From Tabrizicola flagellatus (GTDB lineage: Bacteria > Pseudomonadota > Alphaproteobacteria > Rhodobacterales > Rhodobacteraceae), in contig NZ_VMDU01000016.1 of NCBI RefSeq assembly GCF_008271465.1, positions 1 through 64,000 of the forward strand: 64,000 nt of DNA. Direction: 5' to 3'. A program made the position numbers and the translations under genes. Shown piece by piece: positions 9,994 through 17,607 of this stretch; positions within the stretch are counted from its first letter, which is position 1; each line of letters starts with the position of its first letter. The notes beneath the pieces are model-generated. The model was given only the letters and a program-made list of their open reading frames with translations. It searched no databases and had not been told where the DNA came from.

Positions 9994-10135
9994 CGCGCAT
10001 CCTGGCCAGGGGCGACTCTGGGCCGGGGTTTATGTTTTAACTGACGCCCCATCCGGGGCGCGCTGTCCGAGGCGGGGAAACCCCGAGAACGCCCGAAAGG
10101 GGGCCACAGGGCGCGGAGCGATGGAAGGAAAGACC

Positions 10136-10609
10136 ATGTTTGCGGTCCTCAAGACCGGCGGCAAGCAGTACAAGGTGCAGGCGGGCGACGTGCTGCGCGT
10201 TGAGAAGCTGGATGCCGTGGCCGGTGACAAGATCCAGTTCAACGAGATCCTGATGGTCGGCACGACCATCGGCATGCCCTTCGTCAAGGGCGCCGCCGTG
10301 CAGGCTGAGGTCATCGACCAGATCAAGGGCGAGAAGACCATCCATTACGTCAAGCGCCGCCGGAAGCACTCCAGCCAGCGCACCAAGGGCCACCGCCAGC
10401 ACCTGACGCTGGTGCGCGTGACCGAGGTCCTGGAAAAGGGTGGCGACAAGACGGGCGTCAAGGCCGCGATCGGCACCGTTGCCGCCCGCCGCGCCGCGCA
10501 CGAGGCCCCCGGTGCCGCCAAGGCCGAAAAGCCGGTCAAGGCCGCCGCCGCGCCCGAGGCCGCCGAGAAACCGAAGCGTGCCGCCAAGGCCGCTGCAGCG
10601 CAGGAGTAA
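10136..10609 (+). CDS. rplU: 50S ribosomal protein L21
   Basis: 157-residue L21 of the large subunit, binding 23S rRNA. The first ~103 residues are the conserved fold (MFAVLKTGGKQYKVQAGD at the start, YVKRRRKHSSQRTKGHRQ later). The last ~50 residues are a Lys/Ala/Pro-rich low-complexity tail, as often seen in alphaproteobacterial L21. The start is fixed by GGAAGGA upstream and by homology; the frame extends further upstream without coding sense. It lies 6 bases from rpmA. Confidence 0.97.
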   Translation: MFAVLKTGGKQYKVQAGDVLRVEKLDAVAGDKIQFNEILMVGTTIGMPFVKGAAVQAEVIDQIKGEKTIHYVKRRRKHSSQRTKGHRQHLTLVRVTEVLEKGGDKTGVKAAIGTVAARRAAHEAPGAAKAEKPVKAAAAPEAAEKPKRAAKAAAAQE

Positions 10610-10615
10610 GACCCC

Positions 10616-10885
10616 ATGGCACACAAGAAAGCAGGCGGTTCGTCCCGCAACGGTCGCGACTCGGCCGGTCGTCGCCTGGGCGTTAAGCTCTACGGCGGCC
10701 AGCATGCCATTCCCGGCAACATCATCTGCCGTCAGCGCGGGACCAAGTGGTTCCCGGGCGAGGGCGTGGGCATGGGCACCGACCACACGATCTTCGCCAC
10801 CGTCGAGGGCCGCGTGACCTTCAAGAAGGGCCTCAAGGGCCGCACCTTCATTTCGGTGCTCCCCGTGTCGGAGGCAGCTGAGTAA
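10616..10885 (+). CDS. rpmA: 50S ribosomal protein L27
   Basis: 89-residue L27, located near the peptidyl-transferase centre. The N-terminus [16 protein letters not shown] and the [19 protein letters not shown] block are diagnostic. Co-transcribed with rplU. In many bacteria the GTPase gene obgE follows; here a terminator and an acetyltransferase gene follow instead. Confidence 0.98.
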   Translation: MAHKKAGGSSRNGRDSAGRRLGVKLYGGQHAIPGNIICRQRGTKWFPGEGVGMGTDHTIFATVEGRVTFKKGLKGRTFISVLPVSEAAE

Positions 10886-10913
10886 GCCGAACCTTTACAA
10901 TCGGATTGTAGAT

Positions 10914-10950
10914 GGGGGATCGGCCGAAGGGCCGGTCCCCCTTCTCGTCT
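10914..10950 (+). terminator. Rho-independent terminator after rpmA
   Basis: GGGGATCGGCC, loop GAAG, then GGCCGGTCCCC with one mismatch, followed by CTTCTCGTCT. A smaller perfect palindrome, TACAAT-CGG-ATTGTA, lies just upstream at 10896-10910. Position and orientation fit the end of the rplU-rpmA unit, although the T-tract is weak. Confidence 0.65.
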
Positions 10951-11074
10951 CGAGGGACCGTTCCCGGTCGCGAATGTGGCGCCTCGCCATGACGTGACCG
11001 TGAAACGGTCAAACAATCGGGCGATTGCACGGGTAACCGGCAATTCCCACATGTGCTTCAAAAGGGAGGGAGCC

Positions 11075-11614
11075 ATGATCCTGGAGAAGATCGCCAGTCC
11101 GGTCGAGATTGCGACCGAACGGTTCACGCTGCGCCCGGTGCGGAAGTCCGACGCCGGCCTCTTCGCGCTTTACGCCGGGGACAAGCGCGTGGCCGAGGCG
11201 ACGCAAGGAATCCCGCATCCCCTGCCGCCCGGCGCGGCCGAGGCCTTCTGCGCCCGTGCCATGGCGTCCGGCGGGGAAGAGGACATCTGGGTCATGGACG
11301 GCACCCGCTCGGGCCTGCCCGAGGTGCTGGGGGTCATCAGCCTGAAGAAGATGGACCGCGGCCAGTCAGAGGTTGCCTTCTGGGTCGCCCCCGCCTTCTG
11401 GAACCACGGCATCGCGTCGGAGGCGGTCAACGCGCTGGTCGCGGCCAATCCGCAGAAGAACTGCACGATGTTCGCCGAGGCCTTCCAGGACAATCCCGGC
11501 TCGGCGCGCGTGCTGACCAATGCGGGTTTCCAGTATCTGGGCGACGCCGAAAGCTTCTCGGTCGCGCGCGGGGTCACGGTGCCGACCTGGACCTACATCC
11601 GCAAGCTCGACTGA
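11075..11614 (+). CDS. GNAT-family N-acetyltransferase (RimJ/RimL type)
   Basis: 179-residue acetyltransferase with the layout of the RimJ/RimL group that acetylates protein or small-molecule amines using acetyl-CoA: TERFTLRPVRKSDAG at the N-terminus, then GVISLKKMDRGQSEVAFWVA and NPGSARVLTNAGFQYLG near the end. The start at 11075 follows a strong GGGAGGGAG; an upstream frame lacks support. In related genomes one or two such genes commonly sit after rpmA, so a ribosome-linked role is plausible but unproven. A palindromic repeat separates it from the convergent thiE-like gene. Confidence 0.85.
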   Translation: MILEKIASPVEIATERFTLRPVRKSDAGLFALYAGDKRVAEATQGIPHPLPPGAAEAFCARAMASGGEEDIWVMDGTRSGLPEVLGVISLKKMDRGQSEVAFWVAPAFWNHGIASEAVNALVAANPQKNCTMFAEAFQDNPGSARVLTNAGFQYLGDAESFSVARGVTVPTWTYIRKLD

Positions 11615-11621
11615 ATCGGCG

Positions 11622-11693
11622 GCTCCTCGTTCGCCTTCGGCTCCTCGTCGCGGGGCGGGCCCGAAGCGAGGAGCGACGAAGTCGGACGACGGG
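11622..11693. repeat. Dispersed palindromic element, copy A
   Basis: Inverted repeat with arms of about 26-29 bases: left CCTCGTT-CGCCTTCGGC-TCCTCG, right (reversed) CGTCGTC-CGACTTCGTCG-CTCCTCGC. Each arm holds a mini-hairpin (GCC-TTC-GGC on the left, CGAC-TTC-GTCG on the right). It fills the gap between two convergent genes, where it might also act as a bidirectional terminator. The right arm matches copy B at 25 of 26 bases by eye. Confidence 0.8.
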
Positions 11694-11696
11694 CGG

Positions 11697-12320
11697 TCAG
11701 TCGAGGGGCGCCAGCAGCGCCTTCAGCGCGGCCAGCGGGTTGTCGGCCCCCCAGATTTCCTCGCCCACGGCGAAGAAATCGGTGACGGGGCCGAACTTCG
11801 CCACCAGCTCGGCCGTCAGCGCGCCTTCGGCGATGATCGGGACCTCGATCACCTCTGACCACCATTCGAACAGCTCGAAGGGAGCGCGGCTGCCGTCGCC
11901 GAGGCGCGTCTCGCCGATGGGGCCGAAGCTGCAGTAGTCGGCACCGGCCTCGCCGGCGGTCATGCCGTCATGTTTCGATCTGCCGCAGAAGGCGCCGACG
12001 ATGGCGTCGGGGCCCAGGTCCTTGCGGGCCTTTCGCACGTTCCGCGCCCCGTCCGTCAGGTGCACTCCGTCCAGCCCCAGCCGCTCGGCCAGGATCAGGT
12101 GGTTTTCGATCACCACCGCCACGTCGCGGGCATGCGCCGCCTCGCGCGCCGCATCGGCGGCGCGCATCAGGATGTCTTCGTCCCGCGTTGCCAGCGACAG
12201 CCTCAGGCAGGCGATCTCCACCCCGTCGAGGACTTGGCCAAGGCGATCCGAGAAGGTCTCGGGATCGAAGGTCGGGGGGGTTATCAGGGTGATCTGCGGG
12301 CGGTCGTCTGCGGCCATCAT
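11697..12320 (-). CDS. Thiamine-phosphate synthase-like protein
   Basis: 207-residue TIM-barrel protein of the ThiE/TenI superfamily. Thiamine-phosphate synthase joins HMP-PP to the thiazole phosphate. Family features include ENHLILAERLGLDGVHLTDG in the middle, the phosphate-loop region DYCSFGPIGETRLGDG and the C-terminal FAVGEEIW. It is not near other thiamine genes and no TPP riboswitch was seen, so it may be a ThiE paralogue. Two adjacent start codons (12320, 12317) are possible. Confidence 0.8.
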   Translation of the reverse strand: MMAADDRPQITLITPPTFDPETFSDRLGQVLDGVEIACLRLSLATRDEDILMRAADAAREAAHARDVAVVIENHLILAERLGLDGVHLTDGARNVRKARKDLGPDAIVGAFCGRSKHDGMTAGEAGADYCSFGPIGETRLGDGSRAPFELFEWWSEVIEVPIIAEGALTAELVAKFGPVTDFFAVGEEIWGADNPLAALKALLAPLD

Positions 12321-12450
12321 GGGCTCCGAATTCGTCTTCCGGCCCGTCTATCAGCCTTTCTGCGGCTTGGCTACCTGCCGGGTCGCGCTGTCCGCTTGCC
12401 AGCACCCGGTCCGTCCCCTATCTGGCCGGGACGCCTTCCAGGAGTCCCGC

Positions 12451-13188
12451 ATGATCCCTCCCGTCTTCATCCTCGTCCGGCCCCAGATGGGCGAGAACAT
12501 CGGCGCCGCGGCGCGGGCGATGCTGAACTTCGGGCTGGAGCGGATGCGGGTCGTGGGGCCGCGGGACGGCTGGCCGAACCCGAAGGCGGTGGCGATGGCC
12601 AGCGGGGCGGGGCGGGTGCTGGACCATGCCGGACTGTTTCCAGACCTGCCCGGGGCCATCGCGGACTGCGACTTCGTCTTCGCCACCACCGCTCGGGGGC
12701 GGGAGCTGGTGAAGGAGGTCGTGACCCCGGAGCGCGCGATGGATATGGCCCGCGCGATGGGGGCGGAGGGGAAGCGGGTGGGCGTCCTCTTCGGGCCGGA
12801 ACGGGCGGGGCTGGAGAACGAGGACATCATCCGGGCCAATGCCATCGTCACCGTGCCGGTGAACCCGGATTTCCCTTCGCTGAACCTCGCGCAATGCGTG
12901 CTGCTTCTGGGCTACGAATGGCGGCGGCAGGCGGGGGAGGTGCCGGCCTCGGTCATGGAACTGGCACGGACCGAGTTTGCCAGCCGTGAGGAGGTGGACC
13001 GGCTGGCCGACCATTTCGAGGAGCGGCTGGAGGCGGCGGGGTTCTTCTTTCCGGCCACCAAGGTCGAGGGGATGAAGGCCAACCTGCGGAACATGTGGGG
13101 CCGGCTGGGCCTGACCCGGGCCGAGGTGCAGACCTTCCACGGCATGCTGCGCCAGATCGCCTGGAAGCTGAAGAAGCAGGGCGACTAG
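12451..13188 (+). CDS. SPOUT RNA 2'-O-methyltransferase (TrmJ-like)
   Basis: 245-residue SpoU-family enzyme that methylates ribose 2'-OH from S-adenosylmethionine; TrmJ modifies position 32 of tRNAs. The three SPOUT motifs are visible: N-terminal RPQMGENIGAAARAMLNFG, then GVLFGPERAGLENEDI, and the knot motif FPSLNLAQCVLLLGYE. A TrmJ-like C-terminal helical extension follows. The start at 12451 is placed by homology; open sequence upstream overlaps the divergent thiE-like gene. Confidence 0.88.
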   Translation: MIPPVFILVRPQMGENIGAAARAMLNFGLERMRVVGPRDGWPNPKAVAMASGAGRVLDHAGLFPDLPGAIADCDFVFATTARGRELVKEVVTPERAMDMARAMGAEGKRVGVLFGPERAGLENEDIIRANAIVTVPVNPDFPSLNLAQCVLLLGYEWRRQAGEVPASVMELARTEFASREEVDRLADHFEERLEAAGFFFPATKVEGMKANLRNMWGRLGLTRAEVQTFHGMLRQIAWKLKKQGD

Positions 13189-13393
13189 GCCAGTCTGTCC
13201 ACGGTGGACATTTCCGGATAATCCTGCAAGAGCAATGCCTTGCTCGCGGACATATACCGTTCGTTAACGTGCTTTTTCCGACCCCGACCTGAGGCTGAGG
13301 GCGGGCGATCCCGCCGGGCGCCATGTCGCGGTCTGGTCTGGTGCGGCCTGACGGGCTATGCTTGCCGCATAACAGCAGAAACGGGCAGGCAGC

Positions 13394-14662
13394 ATGGCAC
13401 AGGCAAGGACGACAGAGGGGGTTTCCCGGCGGGGACTGATGCTGACGGGGGCGGCGGCGATGCTGTCGGCCTGCGTGAGCGGCGGGCGGTCGGGCGGCGG
13501 GGGAGGGGGCGGCTACCGCGCGCCCGATCCGGTACCGCGGGCGGTGCCGAACCCGGGCTGGGATGCCTGGGTCGAGGGTTTCAGGGCGCGCGCGGCGGCG
13601 GGCGGGATCAGCCGGGGCACGCTGGACACCGCCTTCCGCGGCGCGGGTTTCCTGCCCGAGGTGATCGAGAAGGACCGCAACCAGACCGAGTTCAAGCGCA
13701 GCCTCGAGGATTACCTGAACATCGCCGCCTCTGACGAGCGCGTGAGCCTTGGCCGCCAGAAATACGCGCAATACGGGGGCGTGCTGTCGGCCATCGAGGC
13801 GCGCTATGGCGTCGAGGGCAACGTGGTCGCGGCGGTCTGGGGGCTGGAAAGCTTCTTCGGGACGCGGCGCGGCAATGTGCCGGTGGTCTCGGCCCTGTCC
13901 ACGCTGGCCTACGAGGGCCGGCGCGGCGCCTTCTTCGAAAGCCAGTTGCTCGCGGCGCTGATGATCCTGCAGGCGGGCGATGTCTCGGCCAGCGCGATGA
14001 CCGGCAGCTGGGCCGGGGCGATGGGGCATACCCAGTTCATCCCGACCAGCTACCTGGCCTATGCGGTGGATTTCAACGGCGACGGGCGACGCGACATCTG
14101 GTCGGAGGATCCGACCGATGCGCTGGCCTCGACCGCGGCCTATCTGGCCAGGTCGGGCTGGACGCGCGGCCTGCCCTGGGGGATGGAAGTCACGCTTCCC
14201 GCGGGGTTCAACACGGGGCTTCTGGGGCGCGGCAAAGGGCAATCGGCGGCCGACTGGCAGGCGCTGGGCGTGCGGTCGGCGGACGGGCGGGCGCTGGCGG
14301 GCGGGTCGATCATCGCGGGCGGCAATGCGGGCGGAGCGCCGTATTTCCTGCTGACGCAGAACTTCGCCACCATCCTGCGCTACAACAACGCGCAGAACTA
14401 CGCGATCGGGGTTGGGCACCTGTCGGACCGGATCCTGGGCCGGGGTCCGGTGCAGGCCTCGTTCGGGCCGGATGCGAACGGGCTGACCAAGGCCGACCGG
14501 CAGGAGTTGCAGCGGCTGCTGACCGCGCGCGGCTTCGACACAGGCGGCACGGACGGGGTGATCGGGGCCAGGACCAGGGCCGCGATCAGCGCCTATCAGG
14601 GCAGCATCGGGGTGCCGGTGACGGGCGAGCCGAGCCTGGAACTGCTGCGCCGGTTGCGCTGA
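13394..14662 (+). CDS. MltB-family lytic murein transglycosylase lipoprotein
   Basis: 422-residue lytic transglycosylase that cleaves peptidoglycan to 1,6-anhydro products. The N-terminus has SRRGLMLTG, a possible twin-arginine motif, running into lipobox LSAC (Cys27), so it is probably a lipidated envelope protein. A Gly-rich linker follows, then the MltB catalytic domain with the acid in VWGLESFFGTRRG (about Glu152) and GAMGHTQFIPTSY. A PG-binding_1 domain occupies about residues 350-422 (DRQELQRLLTARGFDTGGTD). Translation is direct with no internal break. Confidence 0.92.
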   Translation: MAQARTTEGVSRRGLMLTGAAAMLSACVSGGRSGGGGGGGYRAPDPVPRAVPNPGWDAWVEGFRARAAAGGISRGTLDTAFRGAGFLPEVIEKDRNQTEFKRSLEDYLNIAASDERVSLGRQKYAQYGGVLSAIEARYGVEGNVVAAVWGLESFFGTRRGNVPVVSALSTLAYEGRRGAFFESQLLAALMILQAGDVSASAMTGSWAGAMGHTQFIPTSYLAYAVDFNGDGRRDIWSEDPTDALASTAAYLARSGWTRGLPWGMEVTLPAGFNTGLLGRGKGQSAADWQALGVRSADGRALAGGSIIAGGNAGGAPYFLLTQNFATILRYNNAQNYAIGVGHLSDRILGRGPVQASFGPDANGLTKADRQELQRLLTARGFDTGGTDGVIGARTRAAISAYQGSIGVPVTGEPSLELLRRLR

Positions 14663-14687
14663 GGCGGTCCTGGACGGGAAGGGGCGG

Positions 14688-14965
14688 ATGACGCAGCGCG
14701 TCCATGCGATGAGCGTGGCGAAGGTCTATCCGCTCTATCTGGCCAAGGTGGAGCGGACGGGCCGGACGCGGGCCGAGCTGGACGCGGTGATCTTCTGGCT
14801 GACCGCTCGTCGTCCGACTGCGTCGCTCCTCGCTCTGGCGCACCCCGCGACGAGACGCCGGAGGCGATCGAGGAGCCGCTGATGCGCGAGAATCGCAGCC
14901 TGGACAAGCTGGTGAACGGAACCGCCAGGGGCCGGCCGCTGGCGAAGGTGCTGCGACAGGGCTGA
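14688..14965 (+). pseudogene. DUF2200 gene disrupted by a palindromic element
   Basis: The first ~39 residues match a DUF2200 protein (VYPLYLAKVERTGRTRAEL...IFWLT) and the last ~34 match its end (EEPLMRENRSLDKLVNGTA...KVLRQG, stop at 14963-14965). Between them, where the family has roughly 45 residues with a conserved cysteine region, there is only element copy B (14805-14854). The first part runs into the element and stops at 14882; the C-terminal part continues in another frame. The middle of the gene has therefore been lost and replaced by the repeat. DUF2200 function is unknown. Confidence 0.8.
14805..14854. repeat. Dispersed palindromic element, copy B, inside a gene
   Basis: Left arm GCTCGTCGTC-CGACTGCGTCG-CTCCTCGC is nearly complete, with mini-hairpin CGAC-TGC-GTCG. 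The right arm is reduced to GCGACGAG. The core matches the right arm of copy E and, with one difference in 26, the right arm of copy A. It is the only copy found within coding sequence. Confidence 0.8.
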
Positions 14966-14992
14966 GGGCGCGCGCGGGACTGCGGGCGGATG

Positions 14993-15011
14993 CCTCCGGC
15001 GGGAGTTTTTG
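14993..15011 (+). terminator. Short GC hairpin with T-tract
   Basis: CTCC-GGCG-GGAG followed by five T. It lies between the disrupted DUF2200 gene and the convergent olsA. Sequences of the type CCTCCGGCGGGAG plus T are common at gene ends in Rhodobacteraceae, in my recollection. The stem is short, so confidence is moderate. Confidence 0.45.
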
Positions 15012-15038
15012 GAAAAGGGCAAGGGCAGGGGCCTTGCG

Positions 15039-15860
15039 TCAGGCGGCGGCGTGCGGGTGCGAGGTGCGGATCACCCGCTCGCAATGCTGCGACAGCGTCT
15101 TGCGGTCGTCGAAGGCATCTACGGGCACTTCGGGGTGGAAGATGACCTCGACCCGGCCCTGGCGGCGGGTGGCGAGGGTTTTCAAGAGGTGGCTGGCGAA
15201 GTCCATGTCGCCCCACCAGCCGTAATGGCGCGGATCCTCTCCTTCGGGGGCGTGGTAGATCACGGTGACGGGCTGGATGTGCATGGACCGCACCAGCGCC
15301 GGGGCGAAGAAGGCCTGGAAGAGCGTGGACTTGAAGGGCAGGACGCGGATCGCGTCGGTCGAGGTGCCTTCGGGGAAGAAGAGAAGCCGGTGGCCGGCCT
15401 GGAGGCGGGATTCGAAGATCTGCTGCTGTTTCTTCGCCTCGGTCCCCTTGCGGGCGATGAACACGGTGCCGGTGGCACGGGCGAGCCAGCCGATACCGGG
15501 CCAGTCGGCGACCTCGGCCTTGGCGACGAAATAGACGGTCTGGGCGGCGTTCAGCACGAAGATGTCGAGCCAGGAGGAATGGTTGGCGACGATGGCTCCG
15601 GTCCGGGTCATCGGGCGGCCGTGGAGCGTGAGCGGCAGGCGCAGGATGCGCAGGGCACCGCGGCAGACGGCCTTGGTGATGTGGGGGGTCACGGGGCGGG
15701 CCTGGCCGCAGAGCGGCCATTCCACGAGGCGCACGAGGAGGAGGACGACAAGGCCGCCATAGGTGAGCGCGCCGAGCAGGGTGCCGCGCCAGAGGACGCG
15801 GAGCCAGCCCGCGGGGGTGATGCGCAGCGGCGGCGGGGCGGCGGTGTGCCAGTCGCTCAT
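15039..15860 (-). CDS. olsA: 1-acyl-glycerol-3-phosphate / lyso-ornithine lipid acyltransferase
   Basis: 273-residue PlsC-family membrane acyltransferase. A hydrophobic segment (about 27-45) precedes the catalytic HX4D motif NHSSWLD (His94, Asp99) and the acceptor-site motif FFPEGTS. Its start overlaps the stop of the adjacent olsB-like gene (ATGA). That coupling suggests it is OlsA, adding the second, ester-linked fatty acid to lyso-ornithine lipid. A role in phosphatidic acid synthesis is possible as well. Confidence 0.85.
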   Translation of the reverse strand: MSDWHTAAPPPLRITPAGWLRVLWRGTLLGALTYGGLVVLLLVRLVEWPLCGQARPVTPHITKAVCRGALRILRLPLTLHGRPMTRTGAIVANHSSWLDIFVLNAAQTVYFVAKAEVADWPGIGWLARATGTVFIARKGTEAKKQQQIFESRLQAGHRLLFFPEGTSTDAIRVLPFKSTLFQAFFAPALVRSMHIQPVTVIYHAPEGEDPRHYGWWGDMDFASHLLKTLATRRQGRVEVIFHPEVPVDAFDDRKTLSQHCERVIRTSHPHAAA

Positions 15861-16636
15861 CCGCCGGCCTTGCGGACGTAGAATTCGCGGTGGCGGGCCG
15901 ACATCTGGCCCGTGTCCATCACCAGGCAGACATCGGTGGTGTTGAAGTCGCGGTCGATCCAGGCGCCGTCGCCGACGAAACCGCCGAGCCGGAGATAGGC
16001 CTTGATCAGCGCGGGCGTCGCGGCCATGGCGGCGCGGCGGTCGAGGCTGGCGGGGGGGACCAGGTCCATCTCCTGCCGGTGCGGGGGGAGCGCCCGGACC
16101 CGCATCTCGGGCGGGGCGAGATGGTGGTGATGGAGGTAGGAAAGCGGCTGGGCCAGGGCGGGGATGTCGGTGCCGTGGAAGGAGGCGGCGCCGAACAGGA
16201 CCTCGATCCCGCGGTCGAGCACATAGTCGGCCAGCCCGTTCCACAGGTGGAACATCGCCGTGCCGCCGCGGTGGTCGGCATGGACGCAGGAGCGGCCGAG
16301 TTCGAGGAGATGCCGGCCCGAGGCGAGGAGGGGCGTCAGGTCGAACTCGGACTCGGAATAGAAGCGGCCGGCACTGGCGCGGCGTTCACCGGGCATGATG
16401 CGGTAGGCGCCGATGACATGGGTCAGGGTGGCAGGGTCGATGCGGCGGTCGACCAGGATCAGGTGGTCGAAATGCGGGTCGAACTCGTCGCGCTCGAGCC
16501 CGGCCGCATGGTCCACCAGCGGGCCGTCGCCGCCAAGTTCGCGCACGAAGACCTGGTAGCGCAGGGCCTGCGCTGCTGCCAGATCCTCGGGCGTGGTCGC
16601 AAGCCGGACGGCGTAGGGAGACTCTGCGGCAGACAT
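15857..16636 (-). CDS. olsB: L-ornithine N-alpha-acyltransferase OlsB
   Basis: 259-residue GNAT-fold (hemolysin-like acyltransferase) protein that transfers a 3-hydroxyacyl chain from ACP to ornithine, the first step of the phosphate-free ornithine lipids. Diagnostic blocks are ALRYQVFVRELG at the N-terminus, LELGRSCVHADHRGG in the middle and LIKAYLRLGGFVGDGAW near the end. Immediately upstream of and overlapping olsA. Ornithine lipids often rise under phosphate limitation, but no Pho box was seen. Confidence 0.9.
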   Translation of the reverse strand: MSAAESPYAVRLATTPEDLAAAQALRYQVFVRELGGDGPLVDHAAGLERDEFDPHFDHLILVDRRIDPATLTHVIGAYRIMPGERRASAGRFYSESEFDLTPLLASGRHLLELGRSCVHADHRGGTAMFHLWNGLADYVLDRGIEVLFGAASFHGTDIPALAQPLSYLHHHHLAPPEMRVRALPPHRQEMDLVPPASLDRRAAMAATPALIKAYLRLGGFVGDGAWIDRDFNTTDVCLVMDTGQMSARHREFYVRKAGG

Positions 16637-16756
16637 CGACCCGGTTCTGGACTTCCAACGCGAGTGACTTAGCCAGCGGGCGCCCGTTTTGCAACCGTTT
16701 GCCGGACGGCGGGCGGGCCTGTCAATTCCCGGTTGAGTTTCACCGGCGGATTCGCA

Positions 16757-16939
16757 CTATGGGTGATCAGTTCCCGCCACCGGCAGAAGGAAGACCCGCT
16801 TGCTGTCGATCACGACCTTTCCGCCATGTTCGAAGTTCACTGTTACCTTGCTGTCGATGTTCGACTGTACCTGACCCAGACCCCAGTCTTCCCGGTCCGG
16901 GTGGCGCACCAGCATTCCCGGTTCGAGAAGTCCCGCCAT
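16757..16939 (-). CDS. Small DUF3553 protein
   Basis: 60-residue protein matching DUF3553 over its whole length: LEPGMLVRHPDREDWGLGQV followed by VNFEHGGKVVID. Related modules occur at the end of some UvrD-type helicases and may bind nucleic acid or protein; this free-standing form has no known function. It diverges from chpT, with only 23 bases between the two start codons, so the promoters must overlap the genes. Confidence 0.8.
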   Translation of the reverse strand: MAGLLEPGMLVRHPDREDWGLGQVQSNIDSKVTVNFEHGGKVVIDSKRVFLLPVAGTDHP

Positions 16940-16962
16940 ATCCTGTCCTTTCGCCCGGTTCG

Positions 16963-17562
16963 ATGATGCAAGACAAGCCCGACCTCGCCGCCCTGATCGC
17001 CTCGCGCATCTGCCATGACCTTATCAGCCCGATCGGGGCGATAGGCAACGGGGTGGAGCTTCTGGCGATGGAGCCGGGGGGCGCGCGGCCGGAAATGGCG
17101 CTGATCTCGGAAAGCGTGGCCAATGCCAATGCGCGGATCCGGTTCTTCCGGGTCTGTTTTGGCCAGGCCGGCAGCGACCAGCGGATCGCGCGGTCCGAAG
17201 TGGTGGCGATCCTGGGCGACCTGGGGCGCGGGGGGCGGATCAGCTATGCCTGGACCAGCCCCGGCGACCTGCCGCGCCGCGAGGTGCGGCTTGCCTTCCT
17301 GCTCTTGCAATGCCTGGAAAGCGCGCTGGCCTATGGCGGGCGGATCAACGTCACCCGGTCCGAGACCGGCTGGTCGGTCCTGGCCGAGGCGCCGCGGCTG
17401 AAGGTCGATCCCGCGCTGTGGGAGGTGCTGACCGAGCCGCGCGCACCGGCCGAGATCGGCGCGAACCAGGTGCATTTCGCGCTGGTGCCAGAGGAACTGG
17501 CCCGGCAGGGCCGGCGCCTTGTCACCGAGATCGGCGAAACGACGATCCGGCTGACGTTCTAG
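16963..17562 (+). CDS. chpT: Histidine phosphotransferase ChpT
   Basis: 199-residue phosphotransfer protein that in alphaproteobacteria passes phosphate from CckA to CtrA and CpdR. The phospho-accepting histidine lies in RICHDLISPIGAIGNGVELL, and the C-terminal part is a degenerate ATPase-like fold without nucleotide-binding motifs. Two adjacent ATGs (16963, 16966) can start it. Its presence supports the alphaproteobacterial assignment; in Rhodobacterales this pathway mainly controls motility, gene transfer agent and quorum-linked traits. Confidence 0.9.
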   Translation: MMQDKPDLAALIASRICHDLISPIGAIGNGVELLAMEPGGARPEMALISESVANANARIRFFRVCFGQAGSDQRIARSEVVAILGDLGRGGRISYAWTSPGDLPRREVRLAFLLLQCLESALAYGGRINVTRSETGWSVLAEAPRLKVDPALWEVLTEPRAPAEIGANQVHFALVPEELARQGRRLVTEIGETTIRLTF

Positions 17563-17607
17563 GCTGCAATCCGAATTTGCCGTCGCCCGCCGCAGGAGCG
17601 CCGGGCC

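Noticed and set aside
11697-12320. TPP riboswitch linked to the thiE-like gene
   Set aside because: No thi-box sequence or fold was visible upstream of the start near 12320.
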